Positions 1-8,953 of a DNA stretch of 64,000 nucleotides are shown piece by piece. The stretch is from the NCBI RefSeq assembly GCF_900102625.1, contig NZ_FMZC01000010.1, positions 1-64,000 of the forward strand. Reading direction: 5' to 3'. Position 1 is the stretch's first letter; each line of letters starts with the position of its first letter. The notes below the pieces were generated by a model that was not told the origin of the DNA, searched no databases, and was given only the letters and a program-made list of their open reading frames with translations. Source of the stretch: Paracidovorax valerianellae. GTDB lineage: Bacteria; Pseudomonadota; Gammaproteobacteria; Burkholderiales; Burkholderiaceae_C. The position numbers and the translations under genes are program-made.

Positions 1-501
1 CCAGCCAGCGACCCGGCCTCGCAGATCGGCCCGATGATCAACAACCGCGCGGTGGAGAAGATCGACCGCCACGTGCAGGACGCCATCGCCAAGGGCGCGA
101 AAGTGCTCACGGGCGGCAAGCGCCTGACCGAGCTGGGCGCGACCTACTACGCCCCCACCGTGCTGGAGAACGCCGACGCCACCATGGCCTGCGCGTGCGA
201 AGAGACCTTCGGCCCGGTGGCGCCGCTCACGCGCTTCGAGAGGGAAGAGGAAGTGATCGCCGCCGCCAACGACACACCGTTCGGCCTGGCCGCGTACTTC
301 TACAGCCAGGACGTGCGTCGCATCTGGCGCGTGGCGGAGGCCCTGGAGACGGGCATCGTGGGCATCAACGAAGGGGCGCTGGCAGCGGAGGCTGCGCCGT
401 TCGGCGGTGTGAAGGAATCGGGCTACGGGCGCGAGGGCTCCACGCACGGGCTGGAGGATTACCTGCACACGAAGTATGTGTGCCAGGGCGGGTTGGATTG
501 A
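1..501 (+). CDS. gabD: Succinate-semialdehyde dehydrogenase, C-terminal part (truncated by window start)
   Basis: An open frame runs in from the left edge, so only about the last 166 residues are present. The NAD(P)-binding region and catalytic cysteine lie outside the window. Visible ALDH-superfamily marks are EETFGPV, the NDTPFGLAAY segment and the C-terminal GGVKESGYGREG motif followed by GLEDYLHTKYV, which is the pattern of GabD-type enzymes that oxidise succinate semialdehyde to succinate. Related aldehyde dehydrogenases of other specificity cannot be excluded from the C-terminus alone. It ends about 165 bases before the low-GC helicase gene and has the GC-rich codon use of the rest of the chromosome, so it marks the left border of the acquired block. 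Confidence 0.85.
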   Translation, partial: PASDPASQIGPMINNRAVEKIDRHVQDAIAKGAKVLTGGKRLTELGATYYAPTVLENADATMACACEETFGPVAPLTRFEREEEVIAAANDTPFGLAAYFYSQDVRRIWRVAEALETGIVGINEGALAAEAAPFGGVKESGYGREGSTHGLEDYLHTKYVCQGGLD

Positions 502-585
502 TCGTTGCAATGCTCAGGGCATCGCACCCATTGATCGTGCATTGATACGCTGGGGAAATGGACAGTTTCTTAGCAAGGTCGTATG

Positions 586-602
586 TTGCAAAATGTTTGC
601 AA
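586..602. promoter_or_regulatory. Perfect palindrome upstream of the helicase-nuclease gene
   Basis: TTGCAAA-ATG-TTTGCAA, two 7-bp arms around 3 bases, 64 bases before the start codon at 667. It lies in the A+T-rich leader between the dehydrogenase and the helicase gene. The position suits an operator controlling that gene. No regulator gene is adjacent and no -10/-35 pair could be fixed, so the role is inferred. Confidence 0.35.
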
Positions 603-666
603 ACCCGTACGACTACCTTCTTTGGTTTGTTCGCGCGCGGCGTAATCAAATCCAAAGGAGAGGTGA

Positions 667-3600
667 ATGGCTGAGGAAAAAATTTCGACGTTCCAAGGTG
701 GATCGACCATCGAGGAAAAGCTTGAGCGAGCCCGAACGGAGTTGTTAGATTTGTCAGCGCGAAATCGCCTTCTGAACATTCCGCGCTCAAAAACCGCTAA
801 ACATATCGAAATAGTCGATGAACTCTCAGAGCATGTTTATCGATTGCTGGTGCAAGACTCAAAAGTCTTCACTTTTGTGCCAGGTCGTCTGTCGAAAGCC
901 GATGCTATCGAAGACGGAAAAAGTGTCGATGACGGTGATGAAATTCCTTTGTCCCAACTCGCGCAACCAGATGAGGAAGCAGATCACTCTTCTGGTTTGA
1001 ACGCGAGGCATGTAGACACAAAGCTGCAGACTCGTTTGTCTGCCAAAGGTTTGCAAACGCGTCTGTTAGACCTCTACCACGATGCTCGGACGCTTGAGGA
1101 AGAGCAAGGGGTCAATATCCTGTTCCTGGCACTGGGAACTCTGAAGTGGATAGATCCCATCAACAAAGAAAATGTTCGATACGCCCCACTGGTTCTGGTA
1201 CCGGTTGAACTGGAGCGTGGAACTGCTGGTGAGCGATTTCGGCTTAAAGCGCGTGCAGAGGATCAGACTGCTAATTTGTCGCTGGAAGCCTATCTCGACC
1301 GGGTTCACAAGCTGAAGCTTCCAGAGTTTGAAGGCGGAGACGATTTCGACATTGCCACTTATATGGGCGCTGTAGCTACGGCAATCGCGACAAAGCCGGA
1401 TTGGTCTGTCCAACGAGACGAAATCGTTCTGGGGTTCTTTTCATTCGCCAAGTTTTTGATGTACCGGGATTTGGACCCTAGTAACTGGCCTGAAGAGGTG
1501 CGTCTCACGAATCAGCCAATCGTGCGGTCGCTGTTTGGAGAGGGATTTCCGGCTTCAGAATGTTTGATCGGCGAAGAGGTTTCTATTGATCAGCACATTC
1601 CCCCGAAGGAGATGATGCACATCGTCGATAGCGACAGCTCACAAGCACTAGCCATACATGATGTTCGCCAGGGTAAGAATTTGGTGATCCAGGGACCTCC
1701 GGGGACTGGCAAATCGCAAACCATCGCTAACGTCATCGCTTCTGCCATTGCAGACGGAAAAACCGTTCTATTTGTTGCTGAAAAAATGGCAGCGCTTGAA
1801 GTCGTTAAAAGGCGGTTAGATCAAGCTGGGGTCGGGGATGCGTGCCTTGAATTACACAGCCACAAGGCTAACAAACGCGCTGTCCTAGAAGAGCTTCGCC
1901 GCACCTGGGATCTCGGGTCTCCAAAGGGGAGTTTTCCGGATGCTTTGGTGGCCAGCCTGACAGAACTTCGAGATATTTTGAATGGTCATGCAGAGCGTTT
2001 ACATCTCGCTCACGGAAAGTCTGGATTCACGCCCTACCAGATCATCGGCCACTTGGTTCGACTTCGTGCTCAGGGCCAGCCTCCAACTGCAATTCTGTTG
2101 GAGGGAAGTCGAAAATGGACGGCAGATGATTTGGGTAAGAGATTGGCTCTGCTCGGTGATTTGCTGGAGCGTTTGAACGAGATTGGCATCCCTGATGAAC
2201 ATCCTTGGCGAGGCGTAGGCTTAGAGTCCATCTTGCCAACAGAACTGGATCGGCTGTTGCCGCTCCTGCAAAATTTGTCGTCGGACCTCACGGAATGGAG
2301 CAATGAACTGGCGACGTTAGCGATACGTTTTGAACAGCCAGTTCCGCGCTCATTCCTCCAAGACGTGTCGGCCCTGAATCATCTTGCTCAGACCGTCGCT
2401 GCAGCTCCTTCGCTAAGTTCCCATGCGCTGGCATCACCAACGTGGGAGCAGCCAGATCACATCGCTGACCTACTTAGGGCAGGAGCACAACTGCGATACA
2501 AGCAAAACGATATGCAAGCTTGGCTGCAGCCTGCTGCGATAGAAGTGCCATGCAATGAACTGGTACAAGAGCTGGAGAATCTTCCCAATCAATTTGATCG
2601 CTCGGGATTTGCTGCTGCCAGAGAATTGCATGTTTTGCTTCCGAAGCTTCAAAGCGAAGCACAGCGGCTTGCGAAGGACTTGGGCACTAAAGGGGGAACA
2701 GGCACCCTAGCAGAGGTAACCCGACTGACGATGACGGGTGAGCGTGTTGCACTGGCGCCGGACGCTTGTCCTGAAGCATTTGTTGCGACGATTTGGGAGC
2801 AAGGGGTTGAACAAGCGGCAGAGCTCGTAAATGCGGTTGCATCCTTGGCATCCGCGCGAGCGTCTTTGACCAAAAAAGTGCTTGATGCTGCTTGGGAGAT
2901 CGACCTCGCTGCAGCTCGGCAAACTCTTGCAACCCAAACTGGCGTGTTCCGATTTTTGAGTGGAGATTGGCGTAAGGCCAAAGCACTGGTGAGATCAATC
3001 GTCCGCGATCCCAATCAGCCCATCCCAACCCTCATCACATTGCTTGACGAACTAGCGCAAGCAAAAACCGCGGTAGCGAAGGTGCAAGCAGGCGATTCCT
3101 TTGGTCGTTCTGCCTTTGGTACCGATTGGAACGGAGAGCGTAGCCAAGCAGCATCGTTATTGGCCTTGGTGGAGTGGATGCGGACTTTGCGCGGATTAGG
3201 CGCTGAGCCGAGAATTCTTGCGAGTCAGATGGCAGATCGATCAGGCGTCAAAATTCGTTCGGAGTTAGTCCGACAGCTGATTGAGCAGGTCAAGAAGCAC
3301 TTGTCTGCTTTGTGGGACGAATTGGGAGACAAGACGCCAGGTCTGTTTGCAAATGAGGTTTCTGCGGATCGCGTGCCTCTCTCGGACTGGCAGGTGAGGG
3401 TTGGAATCATTGTGTCCGTCGATGATTTGCTGAACCGGCTGATGCTTGCTCGTCCTGCTTTTAATGAGGCCGTGAAGTCGCATGTAGAGCAGATTCAGGA
3501 ATTACAAGCCATCGCACACGTTGTTGATAGCTCGGCGGAGTTGGGGAATGCAGCATTTGCAGAAGCCTACAAAGGGCGCACATCCGCTTGGGAAGTCTTG

Positions 3601-6246
3601 CAAACATCATTCGATTGGTTGGTAGCACATCCAACGCAACGGCTGCACGCCGCGCGGATTCACGACCGAATCGAAGTTGCAAAATTGGCGGCGAAAGCTA
3701 ACGAAACAGCGAATGCTTTACACACTCGTTTGATTGAGGTCGCAGGGCTCTTCAAAGCAGATCCCGCAAATCTTTTCCAAGCCAGGGAAGGAGATGACTT
3801 CCTGATTGATGCTGCCAGAGAGACTTTTGGATCTTGGCTGATTAATGCAGAGCAATTGTCTAAGTGGGTTGCCTATCGGCATCAGGCCCGTAAGGCGTCC
3901 GAATCAGGAATGGGACAGCTGGTTGCTGAGTTGGCCAGCGGGCAATTGTCCAATGCTAGTGCTCGTTCCACATTGGAGATGGCTTATTACGAAGATCAAT
4001 TGAGGGAGGTCACGGAATTAAATCCTGATATTGCCCGCTTCGACGGCGCACTTCATTCCAGAGATGTAGGCCGTTTTGCCGAACTAGACCGCTCCAGAAT
4101 CAAGGCGGCTTGTGTCGAGGTTGCCCACGCGCACCATCGCAGAATTCCTTCGAGAGAGGGTGGGGCAGGTCCAGTAGGCGTGCTGCGAGGCGAAATGGCC
4201 AAGCGTCGCGGTCACATGCCTATTCGCCAGTTGATGCAGCGGGCAGGACCTGCGATTCAGGCCCTCAAGCCGGTGATGATGATGAGCCCTCTTTCAGTCG
4301 CTCAGTTCTTGATTCCTGGCAAGCAGACCTTTGACTTGCTGGTCATGGATGAGGCCAGCCAAATTCAGCCAGTAGATGCGATTGGGGCAATCGCACGTGC
4401 AAAGCAAGTGGTCGTTGTGGGAGATGAGCGTCAACTTCCTCCCACTAAATTTTTCTCCAAGATGACCGACGGGGAAACGGAGGACGATGACGAAACAACG
4501 CAGGTGACCGACATCGAGAGCATTCTTGGACTTTTTGTAGCGCGTGGACTCCCGCAGCGCATGCTTCGTTGGCACTATCGGAGCAGGCATCAATCGCTTA
4601 TCGCAGTTTCCAATAGTCAGTTCTACGAGAACAAGCTATTCATTGTCCCCAGCCCTTACACAAGCGAGGCGGGAATGGGGTTGCAGTTCCGCTTTGTCCC
4701 GGATGGCGTATTTGATTCTGGAGGAACGGGAACAAATACTGTGGAGGCCAAAGCTGTCGCCAAAGCCATTCTTCAGCATGCGATTGACTACCCCGGCCTG
4801 TCTTTGGGCGTCGCCACGTTCTCAGTGGCTCAACGGCGCGTCATTCAAGATGAACTTGAGCTACTGCGGCGGCTGAACCCTGCTGCAGAGAGTTTCTTCT
4901 ATGCACATCCCAGCGAGCCTTTTTTCGTTAAGAACCTTGAAAATGTTCAAGGAGATGAACGTGACGTAATCATGATTTCCGTCGGCTACGCTAAAAATGC
5001 TCAAGGGTACATGGCGATGCGATTTGGCCCTCTTGGCTCAGATGGTGGTGAGCGCCGTTTAAATGTTTTGATCAGTCGAGCTAAGCGACGCTGCGAAGTG
5101 TTCTCTTCAATTACAGACGAGGACATTGACCTTGAGCGAGCCAAGGGCAAGGGCGTTTTCGCATTCAAACTCTTTCTTCATTACGCGCGGACTGGTCGTA
5201 TTTCGATGGCTCAAGCGTCAAATCGAGCGCTAGAAAGCGTGTTTGAAGAACAAGTTGCTGAAGCTCTACAGCGTGCGGGTTATCAAGTGCATCCGCAGGT
5301 AGGCATTGCCGGATTTTTCATTGATCTCGCCATTGCAGACCCAGAAAGGCCCGGCCGCTATCTCATGGGAATTGAGTGTGACGGTGCCGCTTACCACTCT
5401 GCGCGTTCCGCGAGGGATAGAGATCGTCTACGACAGGCTGTGCTTGAAGATCATGGTTGGATCATTCATCGCATTTGGAGTACTGACTGGTTTCAGCGTC
5501 CTAAAGAGCAATTGGAGCGGACCATTGCGGCGGTCGAAGCGGCAAAAAGAGCGCTTGATGAACGCTCGGAAAATCCTTTGATGTCTCACCGGGCCGTTCC
5601 AGTAGAGATCATCACTGTAGATCGAGGACAAGTTCCCGAGGTCGGGCTCGTTGATGTATCAGACGGCCTACAGTCGCGAGATTTGTATGTGGAATCTACG
5701 CCGGATCGCCACATTGAATATGAGCTTCATGAAACACCGATTGGATTTATGGCAGATCTGGTCGTGAAAGTTGTGGAGGTGGAGTCGCCTCTTCACTTTG
5801 ATGAACTAGTTGTTCGCCTTCGAGGAGCGTGGGGGCTACAAAGAGCCGGAGCCAGGATTGAGGCCGCAGTAGCCCGTGCTGTTGACGTTGCACATGAGCG
5901 GAGATCTATCGCTCGTTCTGGACAATTCCTGAAGCACCCTTCGCGCACGCCTGTGCTGAGAGACCGGCAGTTAGTTCAGTCAGCAGGTTTGCGAAAGGCA
6001 GAAATGATTTCCTCGGAAGAAATAGCAGCAGGTGTTCTTGATCTGGTGCGTGACAATCTAGGAGCTACCGATGATGAGATCGCCGTCGGAGTTGCTCGCG
6101 GACTGGGGTTTAGGAGCACTAGTCTGCCATTGAAGAATGCTGTCAACGCAGTGGTCTCAGACCTTCTGGTCAATAACTTTTTGCGTCGTGACAACTCAAT
6201 GATTGTGATTGGTAAAGACTCAGCACGCGGGCACGCCACCCCTTAA
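667..6246 (+). CDS. DUF4011 superfamily 1 helicase with Vsr-like (MTES_1575-type) nuclease and DUF3320 domains
   Basis: The product has 1,859 residues. An N-terminal DUF4011-type region (LSARNRLLN near residue 33) precedes a DNA2/NAM7-like helicase: Walker A GPPGTGKS at 343-350, Walker B MDEAS with D1228/E1229, then GDERQLPPTKFF. A long helical insert separates the two motifs. Around 1515-1610 is a Vsr/DUF559-like nuclease with GIECDG (E1570, D1572) and AAYHSA, and near 1695-1775 a DUF3320-like segment. Proteins of this architecture are large, single-gene and common in defence islands; an anti-phage role is inferred. The start is set by a strong AAGGAGAGG site. Codon use is clearly A/T-rich compared with all neighbours, pointing to horizontal transfer. 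No partner gene lies beside it, so it probably works alone. Confidence 0.9.
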   Translation: MAEEKISTFQGGSTIEEKLERARTELLDLSARNRLLNIPRSKTAKHIEIVDELSEHVYRLLVQDSKVFTFVPGRLSKADAIEDGKSVDDGDEIPLSQLAQPDEEADHSSGLNARHVDTKLQTRLSAKGLQTRLLDLYHDARTLEEEQGVNILFLALGTLKWIDPINKENVRYAPLVLVPVELERGTAGERFRLKARAEDQTANLSLEAYLDRVHKLKLPEFEGGDDFDIATYMGAVATAIATKPDWSVQRDEIVLGFFSFAKFLMYRDLDPSNWPEEVRLTNQPIVRSLFGEGFPASECLIGEEVSIDQHIPPKEMMHIVDSDSSQALAIHDVRQGKNLVIQGPPGTGKSQTIANVIASAIADGKTVLFVAEKMAALEVVKRRLDQAGVGDACLELHSHKANKRAVLEELRRTWDLGSPKGSFPDALVASLTELRDILNGHAERLHLAHGKSGFTPYQIIGHLVRLRAQGQPPTAILLEGSRKWTADDLGKRLALLGDLLERLNEIGIPDEHPWRGVGLESILPTELDRLLPLLQNLSSDLTEWSNELATLAIRFEQPVPRSFLQDVSALNHLAQTVAAAPSLSSHALASPTWEQPDHIADLLRAGAQLRYKQNDMQAWLQPAAIEVPCNELVQELENLPNQFDRSGFAAARELHVLLPKLQSEAQRLAKDLGTKGGTGTLAEVTRLTMTGERVALAPDACPEAFVATIWEQGVEQAAELVNAVASLASARASLTKKVLDAAWEIDLAAARQTLATQTGVFRFLSGDWRKAKALVRSIVRDPNQPIPTLITLLDELAQAKTAVAKVQAGDSFGRSAFGTDWNGERSQAASLLALVEWMRTLRGLGAEPRILASQMADRSGVKIRSELVRQLIEQVKKHLSALWDELGDKTPGLFANEVSADRVPLSDWQVRVGIIVSVDDLLNRLMLARPAFNEAVKSHVEQIQELQAIAHVVDSSAELGNAAFAEAYKGRTSAWEVLQTSFDWLVAHPTQRLHAARIHDRIEVAKLAAKANETANALHTRLIEVAGLFKADPANLFQAREGDDFLIDAARETFGSWLINAEQLSKWVAYRHQARKASESGMGQLVAELASGQLSNASARSTLEMAYYEDQLREVTELNPDIARFDGALHSRDVGRFAELDRSRIKAACVEVAHAHHRRIPSREGGAGPVGVLRGEMAKRRGHMPIRQLMQRAGPAIQALKPVMMMSPLSVAQFLIPGKQTFDLLVMDEASQIQPVDAIGAIARAKQVVVVGDERQLPPTKFFSKMTDGETEDDDETTQVTDIESILGLFVARGLPQRMLRWHYRSRHQSLIAVSNSQFYENKLFIVPSPYTSEAGMGLQFRFVPDGVFDSGGTGTNTVEAKAVAKAILQHAIDYPGLSLGVATFSVAQRRVIQDELELLRRLNPAAESFFYAHPSEPFFVKNLENVQGDERDVIMISVGYAKNAQGYMAMRFGPLGSDGGERRLNVLISRAKRRCEVFSSITDEDIDLERAKGKGVFAFKLFLHYARTGRISMAQASNRALESVFEEQVAEALQRAGYQVHPQVGIAGFFIDLAIADPERPGRYLMGIECDGAAYHSARSARDRDRLRQAVLEDHGWIIHRIWSTDWFQRPKEQLERTIAAVEAAKRALDERSENPLMSHRAVPVEIITVDRGQVPEVGLVDVSDGLQSRDLYVESTPDRHIEYELHETPIGFMADLVVKVVEVESPLHFDELVVRLRGAWGLQRAGARIEAAVARAVDVAHERRSIARSGQFLKHPSRTPVLRDRQLVQSAGLRKAEMISSEEIAAGVLDLVRDNLGATDDEIAVGVARGLGFRSTSLPLKNAVNAVVSDLLVNNFLRRDNSMIVIGKDSARGHATP

Positions 6247-6309
6247 GGATGAGTGGCAAGAGCTCGGTGGAGATGTGTGTCTGTTGGAACTCTGACACCG
6301 CAGTGAGCA

Positions 6310-6713
6310 CCGATCTGGTCATGGGCTCGCCGGAGTGCCATGCCCGCTGGTTCGCCCGCCAAGGGCGCTGCGATTCGCCAACATGGCTTGCCCGACAGCC
6401 ACGCGCGCCGCATTGCTCGCGCCGTGGCGATCCTGCGTGCCGACCCCGCGCAGCCGGTGTCCATCGAGCGCCTGACAGCGGCAGGCGGCATGGGTCGCTC
6501 GGCGTTTCACCTGCACTTTCGTGCCATCACCTCGCTGTCGCCGCTGCAGTTCCAAAAGCACCTGCGGTTGATGGAGGCGCACCGCCTGATCCGGTCGCAG
6601 GGCTAAAGCATGAGCTAGGTCGCTTTCGAGGTGGGTATGAAAGCGCCTCGCAGTTCAGCCACGAATACGCGCGAATACATGGCCAGCCGCCGACACAAGC
6701 TGGCAGCCTCTGA
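6310..6713 (+). pseudogene. AraC-family regulator, broken remnant of the DNA-binding domain
   Basis: Reading from about 6340 gives a typical AraC C-terminal region: an RIARAVAILRADPAQPVSIE helix, GMGRSAFHLHFRAITSLSP and QKHLRLMEAHRL, ending at a stop near 6604. The missing end of the second helix-turn-helix continues in another frame as GGYESASQFSHEYARIHGQP, up to 6713. The effector-binding half is absent, and a frameshift with a small loss separates the two pieces. This is a dead gene. It lies directly right of the acquired helicase gene and so may have been damaged by that insertion. Confidence 0.7.
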
Positions 6714-7745
6714 GCGGTTCGGCAAGGCCAGCGCTGCGGGGGGGGCAGGCGTTAGTCGCTGGTCACCAGTCGCGAATCGCGAATCGCCAGTCCAACGCGG
6801 TTCTAGCGGGTTGCTATTATTTATATAGCTATACACCCTAGTGCTAATTGCGCTGGAGCCCGATTTCATTCAAAGGCGCCGTTCGCGTTCTTTCGCTCCG
6901 CGTCCCAGGCCTTGGCCCTTTCTTCCCCCGAACGAATGTGCAGCGCCCGCTTCGCCGCCGGCCTGCAATGCCAAAGCGCCTGACTGTTGCCAACTCCAGC
7001 GTCGGCACCTACCCGGTATCACCGCTTTTGGCACAGCGCCTCTCCCTGGCTCACCGCCCCTTCACGCGCCAGCCACGCCGCTGCCTCCTTCGCCCCCAGG
7101 CAGTTCGCCCAGGCCAGCATGGAGATGGTTTTGTGGTCCACGCGGTGCACGTCCAGCTTCTTCTTCGCGTTCATCAGCCGCAGCATTTCCACGCTGTTGG
7201 ACACCAGGGCGCGGATGAACGCAGGCCGGCCGTCCTTGTTCGGGTCGTTCGGGTCGGCGCCGAAATCCAGCAGCACTTTGACCACATCCACATGGCCGGC
7301 CTGGACGGCCATTTCCAGCGGGCTCAACAGGTTGCAGCCTTCGCACGCGGGGCGCACGTTGGCGTTGTTGTGCCGGGTGAGCATGGCCTTCAGCGTGCTG
7401 GGTTGCGGCGGGTAGTCTTCCAGCAGCACGGTCACGTACATGAGCAGCGGCGTGTCCTGCCGTTTGCCCGCGTACTCGGGGTAGGGGTAGTTGGCGTCCA
7501 GCGGCAGGCCCCGCTGCAGCAACGCTTCAAAGCCATCGGGGCAGCGCAGGGCATACACGGCGAGGTTGGTTTCAGAAAACGCCTGGTTGTCGAACACGCC
7601 GCGCACCCTGGCGCCTTGCTCTACCAGCCGGTCGATCTCTTTCCAGTCCGCGAGCTCTGTGGGGCAGCGCTTCAACAGCTTGCCGAGCACCATGGTGATC
7701 TCGTCGCTGAAGCGGCGGGCCTGTTCGGGGCTGGACCGGGCATTG
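6703..7745. repeat. Copy 1 of a ~1.04 kb duplicated segment
   Basis: This block matches 9543-10579. From about 6811 to 7745 the two copies align at a constant offset of 2,834 bases with few differences; to the left of that the match is looser and has small indels. It contains the extragenic repeat at 6811-6860 and the 3' end of the ankyrin gene. The match stops abruptly at 7745, where copy 2 continues into the full gene and copy 1 runs into unrelated sequence. Confidence 0.85.
6811..6860 (-). repeat. Dispersed ~50-bp extragenic repeat, copy a
   Basis: Contains CACCCTAGTG followed by GCGCTGGAG and, on the other side, an A+T-rich hairpin-like TTGCTAT...ATAGCTAT stretch. It matches copies at 9645, 35149, 48633 and 56289. 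It lies downstream of the truncated ankyrin frame. The strand is given relative to the copy at 35149. Confidence 0.75.
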
Positions 7746-7789
7746 CCCCCAACACGTCGTGCACGGGACGGCCTGACTGCGGTCGGCAA
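7019..7789 (-). pseudogene. Truncated duplicate of the exported ankyrin-repeat protein (C-terminal part only)
   Basis: From 7745 down to the stop at 7019 the frame encodes about 240 residues nearly identical to the C-terminus of the protein at 9853-11931 (for example LRLMNAKKKL here, LQVMNAKKKL there), including the ankyrin unit SPLEMAVQAGHVDVVKVLLD. The upstream 15 or so codons are unrelated junction sequence. The only start is a TTG at 7789 without a convincing ribosome site, and there is no signal peptide. It is best read as a 5'-truncated copy. The close match suggests a recent duplication or gene conversion. Expression as a cytosolic fragment is possible but unsupported. Confidence 0.75.
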
Positions 7790-7813
7790 CCCTTTTGCGC
7801 TGCCTGCCGACGG

Positions 7814-8953
7814 TCACCCAGACTGCTTGGTCAGGTACGGTGTCTTCAACGGATAGCAGTGCGTGTCGCCCTTGGAGCCTGCGATCACCAGCCAGCGGTC
7901 GTTGATCTGCACGCGGTGGCCGCGAATGCTTTGCTCCGACTGCCAGGCGGGCTCGCCAGTATGGATATCCCACGCGGTCGGTACCAGGGTTTCCAGGCCG
8001 TAGACCAAGTCGCCCCGGGCCGTCAGCGTTTCGATCTGATGCGCGCTGGCCCGCAGCCAAGCCGCATCGCCCAAGGCCAGGTCGATGCACAGCAGGTAGC
8101 CGCGCAGCCAGGTGCCACCCAGAAAGACCTTGTCGCCCAGCACGGCCATTTCCGCGGCGAACGAAGCCTGTTCCTCACGGCCGTGCTCCTGCAGGTACTG
8201 CTGAAACCTGGGCAACGCAAGGTAGTTGATGCGGTGCAGCACCTCGCCAGTGGCCAGACTGCCGACCAGCAGGGTGTCGCCCAGCAGGAAGAACACGCGG
8301 CCGCCTTCGAAGGCCACGCCATTGGTCTGCCGCCCGTGGCGGTAGTGCACGCCGTCTTCGGCAGCTTCGAACACATAGCGCCGCTCACCCAGCGCATACA
8401 CCGCTGCGCCGCCTCCCTCGCGCAGGCCGGCGATGTACTGCCCATGGCCAGTGCCGGAGGGGTCGATATCCACGTCCAGGTGCTCCACCACCTTGGGCGT
8501 GCCGCCCTGCAGGCTGACCACGTCGATGCCGCTGCCCGGATTGCCAAGGTCGACAAAGCGGTACACCACGCCACCCCAGTAGTGGATCCAGGAGTAGTCG
8601 TCCCAGCCCTCCTGCAGCAGCCCATCTCGCTCGGAGTAGAGAACCTCGAAGGTGTTCCGGTCGAGCAGCTCGGGCGTGTCGCCGCAGATGACGTAGGCGT
8701 CGCCATCGACCCAGGTGTCGCACGAGGCGTCGCGCGCGGTGGTGCGCTCCATGCGGTTCAGGCCCGCCCATTCGTGCTTGCTGTCCTCGGAGCGCAGGTC
8801 GAAGCTACGCAGCAGCTGGCGCGGGCCCAACGCCGCGTCGTCGTTGCCGGTGTAGAGGATGTACAGCGTGTCGTCCACCAGATCGAAGGTCGACAGTCCG
8901 GAGAAGGTCTCGCCGAAGGTGTACTGGGGGTGTTTGGGAGGGATGGCTGGCAT
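7814..8953 (-). CDS. Unrecognised protein, probable beta-propeller
   Basis: 379 residues from the ATG at 8953; no family is recognised with confidence. The sequence is built of repeated short strands with patterns such as YVICGD, VVYRFVDLG, VFFLLGDTLLVGSL and KVFLGGTWLRGYLLCIDL, ending in GEPAWQSEQS and WLVIAGSKGDTHCYPL. Such strand-turn units resemble PQQ/WD-like propellers. No signal peptide or membrane segment is seen, so a cytosolic place is likely. It sits between the truncated and intact ankyrin genes, both read in the same direction, inside the duplicated zone. No clear ribosome site precedes 8953, and an upstream extension to 9070 cannot be excluded. A binding or immunity-like role is conceivable from the setting only. 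Confidence 0.6.
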   Translation of the reverse strand: MPAIPPKHPQYTFGETFSGLSTFDLVDDTLYILYTGNDDAALGPRQLLRSFDLRSEDSKHEWAGLNRMERTTARDASCDTWVDGDAYVICGDTPELLDRNTFEVLYSERDGLLQEGWDDYSWIHYWGGVVYRFVDLGNPGSGIDVVSLQGGTPKVVEHLDVDIDPSGTGHGQYIAGLREGGGAAVYALGERRYVFEAAEDGVHYRHGRQTNGVAFEGGRVFFLLGDTLLVGSLATGEVLHRINYLALPRFQQYLQEHGREEQASFAAEMAVLGDKVFLGGTWLRGYLLCIDLALGDAAWLRASAHQIETLTARGDLVYGLETLVPTAWDIHTGEPAWQSEQSIRGHRVQINDRWLVIAGSKGDTHCYPLKTPYLTKQSG

